24,852 nucleotides of DNA from the NCBI GenBank assembly GCA_047635375.1, contig JBLIKP010000029.1, positions 1 to 24,852 on the forward strand. The letters run 5' to 3'. Position 1 is the stretch's first letter, and every line of letters begins with the position of its first letter. The notes under the pieces are model-generated. The model worked only from the letters and a program-made list of their open reading frames with translations, did no database searches and was not told the origin of the DNA. Below, in pieces: positions 16,251 through 23,780 of this stretch. A program made the translations under genes and the position numbers. This DNA is from JBLIKP01 sp047635375. GTDB lineage: Bacteria; Bacteroidota; Bacteroidia; Sphingobacteriales; Sphingobacteriaceae.

Positions 16251-17531
16251 TTAATTTATAATGTATCCGTTTCTAATATTATCTACTTGAATGTACCAGA
16301 TATCCTTATAGCTATATAATCTATCCAGCACATAATGGCTTTCAGAAAAAGGATTCGGTTCGAGGCCAAAGGTAAAGGTTATTGGCGCACTAAGGTAACT
16401 TTTCTTGTATTCCCAAATTTCGGTATTTTTTTTGCGACTAACCTTTAAGGGTGGGCCAAAAATAGTGTAAATCATCCCCTTATCTGTCATCCAGCCAGGC
16501 TTATAACTTGAAAAATGCTTATTAGCACCTTGAACACGTGAATAATATACTTTTAGAATAAGTAGCGCCTTTTCCTTATTCTGGCCTGCCACTTTCATCC
16601 AATAATCGTCAATAGCCTCCCTTAAATTAGGAGATTGCTTCATTATTCGGTACTCCTCAAGTGTGGTTATATATTTTAACGGAGTTAAAAGATCTTCATC
16701 CTTGATTATAAGTGGAAAACCAGAGCCGAAATTATAAAGAAAGGCATATTGGGTTTTAGCCAATTGAGAAACCGAATAAATTCCCGGTTTATGAATATTA
16801 ATTCTTCCGCTTGGACGGACAGCATAATTGGAATCAACTTTCCATTCAAATTTGACAATCCTTTCCGGTGGAATAAACGGAGGCGGCGCCACATCAAAAA
16901 TGGGGGTGTAATAATTCACCCATAACCTTTCACTGTTCACTCCATAGGTTTCAATAAAAACCTCTGAATTCGGCTCCACAAATCCAGAATACCTTAACTC
17001 ACCAGCACTTCCCCATGGAAGAACGTGTTGATTATTAAATTTTGTTCGGTCCACATTAAGAGAAAACATGTTCAATTTTCCTTTATAAATATCATTAATC
17101 ACCAATTCCAAGACTTGGTTTTTTGGACCTGAAGATTTGAATGGAACGTTTATTTCAAGAAATCGATAGGGGCTGCCTTCAAACTGCCAATTGAAGGTTT
17201 GCTTAAACGTATCAAGCAATAAGTTTTTATCGTATCTATCGTACAACTTTCCAGATACGGAAATAGATAATATATTTTTTCCTTGAAAAATTCTAGGCAA
17301 TAAATTCTCAGAACTCAGCTTTGCAAAAATAATCGATGAATCTGAACTCGTATGAAATATTTGAAATTGAGGGGATAAAGTAAAGAGAATTGACCCATAA
17401 GGATTTAACGAGTTTTTCTTTGAATTACGCTGAGTAGAACAACTAGAAATGAAAACGCAAAATAAAAGGATCACCCACTTATTCACATCAAAAAAGATAT
17501 TCACACAATATTTCAGGGATCGGATTGTCAA
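16251..17531 (-). CDS. GWxTD domain lipoprotein
   Basis: Up to 426 residues. A lipoprotein signal 'WVILLFCVFISSC' predicts an acylated Cys and envelope location. The C-terminal ~110 residues hold the GWxTD signature ('KPGWMTDKGMIYTIFGPP', then 'EIWEY'), a domain known from Bacteroidota and related phyla whose role I cannot state. The middle is beta-rich. No ATG precedes the signal sequence: candidate starts are TTG at 17531, GTG at 17504 and GTG at 17486. The last gives the most typical short lipoprotein signal (MNKWVILL...), so the gene may really begin at 17486; the outermost start is reported here. Operon with rlmB. Two DnaA-box-like 9-mers fall inside its 5' end. Confidence 0.85.
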   Translation of the reverse strand: MTIRSLKYCVNIFFDVNKWVILLFCVFISSCSTQRNSKKNSLNPYGSILFTLSPQFQIFHTSSDSSIIFAKLSSENLLPRIFQGKNILSISVSGKLYDRYDKNLLLDTFKQTFNWQFEGSPYRFLEINVPFKSSGPKNQVLELVINDIYKGKLNMFSLNVDRTKFNNQHVLPWGSAGELRYSGFVEPNSEVFIETYGVNSERLWVNYYTPIFDVAPPPFIPPERIVKFEWKVDSNYAVRPSGRINIHKPGIYSVSQLAKTQYAFLYNFGSGFPLIIKDEDLLTPLKYITTLEEYRIMKQSPNLREAIDDYWMKVAGQNKEKALLILKVYYSRVQGANKHFSSYKPGWMTDKGMIYTIFGPPLKVSRKKNTEIWEYKKSYLSAPITFTFGLEPNPFSESHYVLDRLYSYKDIWYIQVDNIRNGYIIN

Positions 17532-17657
17532 CGTTGGTTACAGCTTCAGGGTAAGTGCTGGTTTATTAACAAGTTATTCACAAAACATGTGGATAACCAT
17601 AGCCGTTCATTTATCATGAGATAGGGTAAAATTTTAAAGAAAAATTGTTGTGAATAA
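17479..17657. promoter_or_regulatory. Cluster of DnaA-box-like 9-mers upstream of dnaB (candidate DnaA-regulated promoter or replication origin)
   Basis: TTATTCACA on the plus strand at 17479-17487 and 17574-17582, and on the minus strand at 17649-17657. The perfect consensus TTATCCACA is on the minus strand at 17588-17596. Single-mismatch copies are ATATTCACA (17497-17505) and TTATTAACA (17563-17571), the latter exactly 11 bp before the 17574 box. The boxes at 17574 and 17588 face each other. Between 17625 and 17672 the sequence is strongly AT-rich, as expected of an unwinding element. The first two boxes fall in or near the uncertain start of the GWxTD gene; the rest are intergenic. The boxes are read directly; function is inference. 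Confidence 0.6.
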
Positions 17658-17687
17658 TTTTTTTCAATGTCCCAAGGATATAAGTTT

Positions 17688-17695
17688 TATCTTTG
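17688..17695 (+). promoter_or_regulatory. Bacteroidota-type -7 element for dnaB
   Basis: TATCTTTG, an exact TAnnTTTG match and the same octamer as before the first metalloprotease, stands 39 nt before the dnaB ATG and 30 nt after the last DnaA-box-like site. Confidence 0.55.
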
Positions 17696-17734
17696 AGTTC
17701 ACAACTACTTAAAATCCCCTAGGTAAAATAAATT

Positions 17735-19252
17735 ATGGAAAATAACCAGCAGCAATATCGGGAAAAAAAATACAAGACCCAACTCCCTGCCGAATTTGGA
17801 ATGGCTAAAATTCCACCCCAGGCACCAGAACTAGAGGAAGCAGTTTTGGGAGCATTGATGCTAGAAAAAGATGCCCTTTCAGAAGTTGTGGATATCCTTA
17901 AACCGGATATGTTCTATAAAGAGGCTCATCAAAATATTTTCAAATCCATTCAATCGCTTTTCGAGAAATCTCAACCTGTTGATATATTAACAGTTACCGA
18001 AGAACTTCGACTAAAAGGTGAATTGGAAATGGTAGGTGGAGCCTACTTTGTTACCCAGTTGACAAACAAGGTTGCTTCCGCGGCAAACATCGAATTCCAC
18101 GCAAGAATCATCGCACAGAAATACATTCAACGTGAACTTATCCGCTTAAGCGGAGAAATAATAAAAGACGCTTACGAAGACACTACTGACGTTTTCGACC
18201 TGCTAGACAAGTCAGAGCAGGCTTTATTCTCTATTACCGAAGGTAACTTAAGAAGAAGTTACGCGGGAATGAGTGAATTGATTAAAAAATCTGTAGAGCA
18301 AATTGAATCTTTAAAGGACAAAAAAGACGGACTTACTGGAGTTCCTACTGGATTCTCAGAATTCGACCGAGAAACTTCAGGATGGCAGAAATCTGACCTT
18401 GTTATTGTTGCTGCTCGTCCGGGTATGGGTAAAACGGCCTTCGTAATTAGTATGGCACGTAATGCTGCGGTAGATTTCGGTCAGGCTGTAGCAATATTCT
18501 CCCTTGAGATGAGTGCTGTTCAATTGGTTAATCGTTTGATTTCGGCTGAAGCCGAGTTACCAAGTGAAAAGCTTAAAAAGGGTAACCTTGAAGATCACGA
18601 GTGGGAACAACTTCACCATAAAATTGGAAAGCTAAGTGATGCGCCCCTTTTTATTGACGACACCCCTGCCCTTTCAATCTTTGAATTAAGAGCCAAATGC
18701 CGACGATTAAAGTCGCAACATGATATTCAACTTATCATTATCGATTACCTTCAGTTAATGAACGGCTCGACCGACAATAAGCAAGGTAACCGTGAACAAG
18801 AGATTGGTAATATTTCTAGGGCTATGAAAAGTTTGGCCAAGGAACTTGAAGTTCCTGTAGTCGCACTTTCTCAGCTTAACCGTTCGGTGGAAACCCGTGG
18901 TGGTGATAAAAAACCAATGCTTTCTGACCTTAGGGAATCGGGATCTATTGAGCAGGATGCCGACATGGTATTGTTCATTTATCGTCCTGAATATTACGAT
19001 ATTATGGAGGATGAAAACGGAGTTTCTACGAAAGATGTGGCCGAGGTGATTATCGCAAAACACCGTAACGGTTCATTAAAAACCATTCCACTTAAGTTCA
19101 TCGGTAAGTACATTAAATTCACCGATTTAGATCCTTCTTACGCAGGAATGGGTGGAGCTTTATTGTCTGGAAATGAAATGTTAACGCCAGAAAATCAAAG
19201 TTTTATTACTCGTAAGTCCAAAATGGACGATGAGGACGATGTACCTTTCTAA
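17735..19252 (+). CDS. dnaB: Replicative DNA helicase DnaB
   Basis: 505 residues; the hexameric 5'-3' helicase that drives the replication fork. N-terminal DnaB domain (about 28-130; 'PQAPELEEAVLGALMLEKDAL', 'YKEAHQNIF') that binds primase and loader, a linker, then the RecA-like core with 'GVPTGFSEFDRETSGWQKSDL', Walker A 'ARPGMGKTAF' (227-236), 'IFSLEMSAVQLVNRL', Walker B 'LIIIDYLQLM', 'LSQLNRSVETR' and the arginine-finger region 'LRESGSIEQDADMVLFIYR'. No intein interrupts it. Start ATG at 17735. It stands alone on the plus strand behind a DnaA-box-rich region, which suggests regulation by DnaA or closeness to an origin. Confidence 0.97.
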   Translation: MENNQQQYREKKYKTQLPAEFGMAKIPPQAPELEEAVLGALMLEKDALSEVVDILKPDMFYKEAHQNIFKSIQSLFEKSQPVDILTVTEELRLKGELEMVGGAYFVTQLTNKVASAANIEFHARIIAQKYIQRELIRLSGEIIKDAYEDTTDVFDLLDKSEQALFSITEGNLRRSYAGMSELIKKSVEQIESLKDKKDGLTGVPTGFSEFDRETSGWQKSDLVIVAARPGMGKTAFVISMARNAAVDFGQAVAIFSLEMSAVQLVNRLISAEAELPSEKLKKGNLEDHEWEQLHHKIGKLSDAPLFIDDTPALSIFELRAKCRRLKSQHDIQLIIIDYLQLMNGSTDNKQGNREQEIGNISRAMKSLAKELEVPVVALSQLNRSVETRGGDKKPMLSDLRESGSIEQDADMVLFIYRPEYYDIMEDENGVSTKDVAEVIIAKHRNGSLKTIPLKFIGKYIKFTDLDPSYAGMGGALLSGNEMLTPENQSFITRKSKMDDEDDVPF

Positions 19253-19260
19253 AAAATATT

Positions 19261-19296
19261 AGGTTTGGATTAAGACTTTGCTCTTTTTCCAAACCT
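19261..19296 (-). terminator. Inverted repeat between dnaB and trhO ends
   Basis: AGGTTTGGA (19261-19269) pairs with TCCAAACCT (19288-19296) around an 18-nt loop that contains the trhO stop. On the minus strand the stem is followed by AATATTTTTT, a plausible T tract for ending trhO transcription. The long loop lowers confidence. Confidence 0.45.
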
Positions 19297-20295
19297 TCCT
19301 TTACTAAAAATTCGGATTCCGCTGTCTTTTTCCTTGCGTAATTCACGCTTTGCATCATCATCAAGTTTATTGATTTTCATGCACTCTTCTGAGCAGCAGT
19401 CTTCAAACTTTTCACCACAAGAATCACACTGAAGGAATAATAGATTGCATCCAACATTCTTGCAATTCACGTGAGTATCGCACTTATTATCGCATTGGTG
19501 GCATTGGGAAATAATCTCTTCGCTAATACGCTCCCCAAGACGCTCATCGAAAACGAAATTTTTGCCTTTAAATTTATTGGGAAGCCCTTTTTCTGTGACT
19601 TGCTTGGCGTAGTTAATGATACCGCCCTCAAGCTGATAAACGTCCTTAAACCCTTTTTTCTTGAAATAAGCACTGGCCTTTTCGCAGCGGATTCCTCCGG
19701 TGCAATACATCAATAACTTTTTATCTTTTTTATCGGCAAGCTCCTCCTCTACTACGGGAAGGGATTCACGAAATGTGTCTACATCAGGGCAATAAGCGTT
19801 TTCGAAATGGCCGATTTCACTTTCGTAGTGATTTCGCATGTCCAAAATTACCGTATCTGGATCGTCGGCAAGTTTGTTGAAGCCCTCAGCATCTACGTGG
19901 ATACCACAATCTGAAGGGTCATAAACATCGTCCTCTAAACCGTCGGCAACGATTTTACCTCGGACTTTAATTTTTAGTTTGAAGAAAGATTTTCCATCAT
20001 CGTCAATGGCAATATTTAGACGAATACTATTAAGAAAATCTACGCTATTCAAGTGATCACTAAACGGGTCGAAATTCTTAATCGGAACTGAAATCTGGGC
20101 GTTTATTCCTTCTTTTGCTACATAAACGCGACCAAGAACACCTATTTCGTCCCAGGCGTTGAAAAGGAAATTTCTGAAAAATTCTGGATTTGGAATCGCG
20201 TGGTACTTGTAAAACGAAAGCGTAACACGCTCTTCGTTGCTTTCACGCATTTTCGCTTTAAGCTCTTCTCCGTTGATTTTATTATAAAGTGCCAT
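19270..20295 (-). CDS. trhO: tRNA uridine(34) hydroxylase TrhO (rhodanese-domain protein, YceA family)
   Basis: 341 residues; family members make 5-hydroxyuridine at the tRNA wobble position. N-terminal acylphosphatase-like domain (about 20-120; 'GRVYVAKEGINAQIS'), then a rhodanese domain (about 128-230; 'VILDMRNHYESEIGHF', active-site loop 'YCTGGIRCEKASAY' with Cys198), and a C-terminal Cys-rich region with paired CxxC motifs ('CHQCDNKCDTH', 'CDSCGEKFEDCC') that may bind zinc. Length and layout fit the family. It is the last gene of a minus-strand run, 44 bp after yidD, and has its own promoter-like box (20312-20319), so it may also be transcribed independently. Confidence 0.93.
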   Translation of the reverse strand: MALYNKINGEELKAKMRESNEERVTLSFYKYHAIPNPEFFRNFLFNAWDEIGVLGRVYVAKEGINAQISVPIKNFDPFSDHLNSVDFLNSIRLNIAIDDDGKSFFKLKIKVRGKIVADGLEDDVYDPSDCGIHVDAEGFNKLADDPDTVILDMRNHYESEIGHFENAYCPDVDTFRESLPVVEEELADKKDKKLLMYCTGGIRCEKASAYFKKKGFKDVYQLEGGIINYAKQVTEKGLPNKFKGKNFVFDERLGERISEEIISQCHQCDNKCDTHVNCKNVGCNLLFLQCDSCGEKFEDCCSEECMKINKLDDDAKRELRKEKDSGIRIFSKGRFGKRAKS

Positions 20296-20311
20296 TACCC
20301 TTAATTTTGTG

Positions 20312-20319
20312 CAAAAATA
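20312..20319 (-). promoter_or_regulatory. Bacteroidota-type -7 element before trhO
   Basis: The minus strand reads TATTTTTG, matching TAnnTTTG, 16 nt before the trhO ATG and inside the 44-bp gap after yidD. This suggests a short-leader internal promoter. The T-rich match could be chance. Confidence 0.35.
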
Positions 20320-20339
20320 CGGATTTAACCCTTTAAAAC

Positions 20340-20573
20340 CTACTCTTTAGGTGGAACTGGGTCATGACCGTGTCCGCCCCACGGATGGCAACTACTAAAG
20401 CGTTTAATCCCAAGCCAAGTTCCCTTAAGCGGACCGTGAATATTAATGGCTTGAATCATGTAGGCACTGCATGTGGGTGAATATCGGCAGGCGTTAGGCA
20501 GAATTGGAGAAAGCACATATTGATAAATTTTCACCAATAAAATCAACAAACCAGAAAATGCCTTTTTTATCAT
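20340..20573 (-). CDS. yidD: Membrane protein insertion efficiency factor YidD
   Basis: 77 residues, the usual size. N-terminal amphipathic/hydrophobic helix ('GLLILLVKIYQYVLSP') followed by the family signature 'CRYSPTCSAYMIQAI' and 'HPWGGHGHDPVP'. YidD helps YidC insert inner-membrane proteins. In many bacteria it sits between rnpA and yidC; here it is instead in a run with an M28 peptidase and a small lipoprotein. Its ATG lies one base after the upstream lipoprotein's stop, so translation is probably coupled. Confidence 0.93.
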   Translation of the reverse strand: MIKKAFSGLLILLVKIYQYVLSPILPNACRYSPTCSAYMIQAINIHGPLKGTWLGIKRFSSCHPWGGHGHDPVPPKE

Positions 20574-20574
20574 T

Positions 20575-21060
20575 TTAAACGTTGATCATTAAGGATTTAG
20601 CCTTAGCTATTGATGATTTAAAGTCCTTTTCAATTCTTTTAATCTCAGCTTTCATTGTACTGGCTTCCTCCATTTTTTCGTGGTCAGAAAAAGAGTCGGT
20701 GTCTAAATGGTAGTCCACTTCCTGAACATACTCCATCCAAAACATCATATCGTCGTGGGCTTTTTGAAGTTTTTTGATAATCTCATCTACTTCCGAGGCC
20801 ATGGAATCGTCGAATTTACCACGCTGAACCATGGCTTCTAAATCGGTCCTTAGCTCCCCAATTTCGTTCATTTGCGGCATAATACGGTCATGCACAATTA
20901 ACGCATCAGTATACACATCACGAGCGGTTAAAACCTTTGGTTTGGCAGATTTTTTAATTTCCTTATTCGGAGAATTAGTGGTTGATTTTTTATCGTTTGA
21001 TGAATCTCCGCATCCAGCGGAAAGGAACAAACAAAAAATTATAAGTAGAGCATTTTTCAT
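20575..21060 (-). CDS. Small helical lipoprotein of unknown function
   Basis: 161 residues. Lipoprotein signal with lipobox 'LSAGC' (acylated Cys about 17), a Lys/Ser/Asn-rich linker (about 18-45), then a helical, coiled-coil-prone domain rich in Met and acidic residues ('IVHDRIMPQMNEIGELRTDL', 'KAHDDMMFWMEYV', 'HEKMEEASTMKAEIKRIEKD'). Similar short Bacteroidota lipoproteins are often misnamed 'viral A-type inclusion protein'; no function is established that I know of. It starts 2 bp after the M28 peptidase stop and ends 1 bp before yidD, so it belongs to that operon. An envelope location facing the periplasm is likely. Confidence 0.8.
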   Translation of the reverse strand: MKNALLIIFCLFLSAGCGDSSNDKKSTTNSPNKEIKKSAKPKVLTARDVYTDALIVHDRIMPQMNEIGELRTDLEAMVQRGKFDDSMASEVDEIIKKLQKAHDDMMFWMEYVQEVDYHLDTDSFSDHEKMEEASTMKAEIKRIEKDFKSSIAKAKSLMINV

Positions 21061-21062
21061 GA

Positions 21063-22487
21063 TTAATTTCCGTTTTTATCTACCAAGTACATCATTGCAG
21101 CCATTGAAGCAGCACCTAAATGTAACTCTCTTCTATTAACTTTATCGTATGTATCTAAAGAAGTATGGTGATAGTCGAAATATTTTTGATTGTCGGTGTT
21201 AAGACCCATTACAGGCACTTTCATTGAATCGTACAAGTAGTGAATATCAGCTCCACCTCCGCCTGCGCGGATGAATGCAATTGTATTCGGGTCGAACAAG
21301 GGTAGGTAGGCTTGAAATTTCTCAATCTGTTCTTCCGCAGCTGTCGCTCCGAATCCGCGCGGTGAAAATCCGCCTGCATCACTTTCTAGTGCGAAAAGGT
21401 GGTTTTCTCCTTTTTCCATCGCCACTCTGTTGTATTCTAGCCCGCCTTTTCCACCGTTCTCTTCATTCATGAACATAACGGCACGCATGGTGTTTTTAGG
21501 CTTATAGCCGATGACTTTTAATGCTCTTAGCACTTCAATAGATTGAACGCAACCTGATCCGTCGTCGTGTGCCCCGTGGCCTACATCCCATGAATCTAAA
21601 TGGCCGCCTACAGTTAATATATTATTCTTATTCTCACTTCCCCAGATTTCGCCAATCACGTTAAACGATGGAGCATCTTCAAACCATTGCGAGTTAATAG
21701 TAAGTGAAACTTTAGTGTTAGGATTCTTTTCCAAGGCCTTAGCTAATCTCATCGCCGACTTCACACCAAGAGCTCCCGCGGGAATGCGAGGCTGAGCATC
21801 GTCGTAAACCAGTGTTCCCGTGTGTGGGGTATCATCAAATGCCGAAGCTATTGATCTAATCACTACAGCCACCGCGCCTTTTTCGGCTGCTACTGAAGGT
21901 CCGTAAACGCGTTGATCAACAGCTCCACTGTATCCAGCGCCTGTTCCAATCACCGTTTGGTCAAATGGGCGGTTGAAGAAAACGATTTTTCCTTTTACAG
22001 CTTCCGCCGAAAGGTCTCTCACCTCATCAAGACTGAAAACCTGGATTACTTCTGCGGTTATTCCAGTTTTTGGAGTCGGTTCTGAACCACCAATGGCTAG
22101 AACGGTTAAAGGTTTTGCATCTCCCACGATTTTCGCAGATTCAGCTGGACCTCTTTCCCAATGCGGAACCATAACGGGTTGAAGGTAAACGGAATCAAAT
22201 CCGTAATCTTCCATTACTTTTTTAGACCATTCCACGGCCTTTTGCGCTTGGACAGAGCCTGAAAGTCGGTTTCCGATGTTTAGGCAAAGCTCACCAAGTT
22301 TATCATAAGCCTCTCCGTGAAGTAGCACTTCGTCGAAGATTGAGCTCACCATCTTCTTTTCTACCGAGTCGAGGGTGACTTTCTTGGTCACTACTTTAGG
22401 TATATTATTACAGGACTGAAAAACCATTAAACCTATAGCACTGGCTAATAATACTTTGGATATTTTAACGCTGAATGAATTAAGCAT
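21063..22487 (-). CDS. M28 family zinc aminopeptidase/carboxypeptidase Q-like lipoprotein
   Basis: 474 residues. Lipobox 'VFQSC' with Cys26 suggests outer-membrane or periplasmic anchoring. An inserted PA-like domain (about 125-260; 'VKGKIVFFNRPFDQT', 'GAVAVVIRS') precedes the catalytic core: 'GGHLDSWDVGHGAHDDGSG' (zinc ligand H296, bridging Asp about 308), 'NEENGG' (E342/E343), 'ESDAGG' (D370) and 'DYHHTSLDT' (H440/H441). All co-catalytic dizinc positions of clan MH are present, so the enzyme should be active, releasing amino acids from peptides. Domain order resembles plasma glutamate carboxypeptidase (CPQ). First gene of the minus-strand run leading into the lipoprotein, yidD and trhO. Confidence 0.92.
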   Translation of the reverse strand: MLNSFSVKISKVLLASAIGLMVFQSCNNIPKVVTKKVTLDSVEKKMVSSIFDEVLLHGEAYDKLGELCLNIGNRLSGSVQAQKAVEWSKKVMEDYGFDSVYLQPVMVPHWERGPAESAKIVGDAKPLTVLAIGGSEPTPKTGITAEVIQVFSLDEVRDLSAEAVKGKIVFFNRPFDQTVIGTGAGYSGAVDQRVYGPSVAAEKGAVAVVIRSIASAFDDTPHTGTLVYDDAQPRIPAGALGVKSAMRLAKALEKNPNTKVSLTINSQWFEDAPSFNVIGEIWGSENKNNILTVGGHLDSWDVGHGAHDDGSGCVQSIEVLRALKVIGYKPKNTMRAVMFMNEENGGKGGLEYNRVAMEKGENHLFALESDAGGFSPRGFGATAAEEQIEKFQAYLPLFDPNTIAFIRAGGGGADIHYLYDSMKVPVMGLNTDNQKYFDYHHTSLDTYDKVNRRELHLGAASMAAMMYLVDKNGN

Positions 22488-22658
22488 GAGATATATTTTG
22501 AATTTCTCCTCGAATATAGAAAAACAAAGTGTTTGTTGGAGTAGTGAAATGAAAAATTAGCTCGAAGTGAGTAGTAAGAAGAAAGTAATTCATTTACGGA
22601 CTTCTTGCTATTTACTGCTTTCTGCTAACTAGCACCATGCGTTCAAGCCTTTTGATTT

Positions 22659-22790
22659 TGACTCAATTATTAATTTATTTCTATACTTATTGCGTTAGTT
22701 TTTACCGCAAAGGGAAGAAGAAGGCGCTAAGCCTTTTTTAACTTCGCGCCTACTTGGCCCTCTTCGCGGTTAAGCAAATAACGATAAGTT
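22659..22790. repeat. Palindromic intergenic repeat, copy A
   Basis: Starts at tgactcaatt and is repeated with a 179-bp offset as copy B. Its core is a long imperfect hairpin: 'ttaccgcaaaggg...aaggcgctaag' (22702-22731) against 'acttcgcgcctacttggccc...cgcggttaag' (22741-22774), with a short inner loop. Outer arms 'cttattgcgtta' (22686-22697) and 'taacgataag' also pair. The accgc-aaag / cttcgcggtt motif resembles dispersed intergenic repeats seen in Bacteroidota genomes (inference from memory). Confidence 0.75.
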
Positions 22791-22837
22791 TTTTTTCAGA
22801 TGTTCAAGCCAAGGAGCGGTAAATTTTTTTTTCATAG

Positions 22838-22982
22838 TGACTCAATTTTTGATTTATTTCTAGACTTCTTCCGTTAAGTTTTACCGCAAAGGAAAGAAGA
22901 AGGCGCTAAGGCCCGCGAAGCCTTCTTTTACTTCGCGCCTACTTGGGGCTCTTCGCGGTTAAGGTACTAGCGTTAATCTTTT
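22838..22982. repeat. Palindromic intergenic repeat, copy B
   Basis: A direct, diverged repeat of copy A: tgactcaattt, then 'tttatttctagactt', then the hairpin arms 'ttaccgcaaaggaaag...aaggcgctaag' (22881-22910) and 'cttcgcgcctacttggggctcttcgcggttaag' (22931-22963). Copy B has an extra 'gcccgcgaagcc' segment at the hairpin top, and its outer arms no longer pair as they do in copy A. A fragment 'gttcaagcc' (22641 and 22802) also precedes both copies, at a different spacing. Confidence 0.75.
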
Positions 22983-23087
22983 AAATGAACTAAGATGTCC
23001 TTTTCAGGCAGAACCAATAAAAACACATTATTCCTACCTCATTGCTCATCGCTTTAAATAATTAAAATCCTTTCGTAGTTTCACGGT

Positions 23088-23777
23088 ATGAAAAAATTCA
23101 TGCTTCCGCTCCTCATTGGAATTACTCTTTTCGGCTGCAGCCAGCCTAAACAAACCGAAGAAAAATCCGACAAACTAAATCATCTCCCGGATTATGTAAA
23201 CCTGATCTTGGAGAACTACAAGTTTTCAAACTGGGATAGTGTTCAGTCTATTGGTTTTGACTTCAATGTTGAGGTTGGGGACAGAAAAGTCCTTCGTCAG
23301 TGGGAATGGAGTCCTAAAACTAATAATGTCCAACTTATTGAAAACGGAGATACTGTGAATTTCCAATCGGGAATGTTAGACACGGCGATTAAAATTGAAT
23401 ACATCGCCGACCAAAAATTCATCAACGATAAATTCTGGTTGCTCTTTCCTTTCCAACTGGCTTGGGATAGTAATCTAACCTTTGTGGCGCACGATCCAAG
23501 TCCTATGACGCTGGATTCGACGACGGTGCTTCCATCGTTTACCGTTACTTACCCATCTGAAGGCGGCTATACTCCTGGTGATGCTTATAAAGTTTACTAT
23601 GATAAAACAGGGACTTTAAAGGAATGGCATTTCTTTCCAGGCGGGGCGACAGAGGCAAATGTTATAACCACGTGGGAGAAAATAAATGGGAACGTCATTA
23701 ACTTCACTCCCTTCCATCAAAATCCTAAAACCGGATTTGCTCTTTATTTCACCACGATCTACGTGAAAACTATTTAA
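23088..23777 (+). CDS. Putative lipoprotein of unknown function
   Basis: 229 residues. Signal peptide with lipobox 'LFGC' (Cys17), a short charged linker, then a globular beta-rich domain. Recognisable stretches are 'VGDRKVLRQWEWSPKTNNV' and 'DKFWLLFPFQLAWDSNLTF', and a late 'GDAYKVYYDKTGTLKEWHFF'. The pattern resembles conserved lipoproteins of marine Flavobacteriia, but I do not recognise a named family and assign no function. The next gene starts 3 bp after its stop, so the two form an operon. Confidence 0.8.
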   Translation: MKKFMLPLLIGITLFGCSQPKQTEEKSDKLNHLPDYVNLILENYKFSNWDSVQSIGFDFNVEVGDRKVLRQWEWSPKTNNVQLIENGDTVNFQSGMLDTAIKIEYIADQKFINDKFWLLFPFQLAWDSNLTFVAHDPSPMTLDSTTVLPSFTVTYPSEGGYTPGDAYKVYYDKTGTLKEWHFFPGGATEANVITTWEKINGNVINFTPFHQNPKTGFALYFTTIYVKTI

Positions 23778-23780
23778 ACC

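Larger units (their letters stand above)
22488..23087. other. 600-bp intergenic region between divergent genes
   Basis: No credible coding frame. It holds, from left to right, the upstream region of the M28 gene, an imperfect purine-rich/pyrimidine-rich inverted stretch (about 22567-22629; 'agtagtaagaag' against 'cttcttgctatttactgct'), two diverged copies of a palindromic repeat (listed separately), and about 100 bp upstream of the next gene. It is of mixed composition, with the repeats clearly G+C-richer than their flanks. No clear promoter box was found for either flanking gene. Confidence 0.7.

Noticed and set aside
17735..19252. Intein insertion in DnaB
   Set aside because: Length (505 residues) and unbroken Walker A to arginine-finger motifs leave no room for an intein.
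22659..22982. Possible CRISPR array (repeated units with spacing)
   Set aside because: Only two long, diverged, palindromic copies with no uniform short repeats or spacers, and no cas genes nearby.
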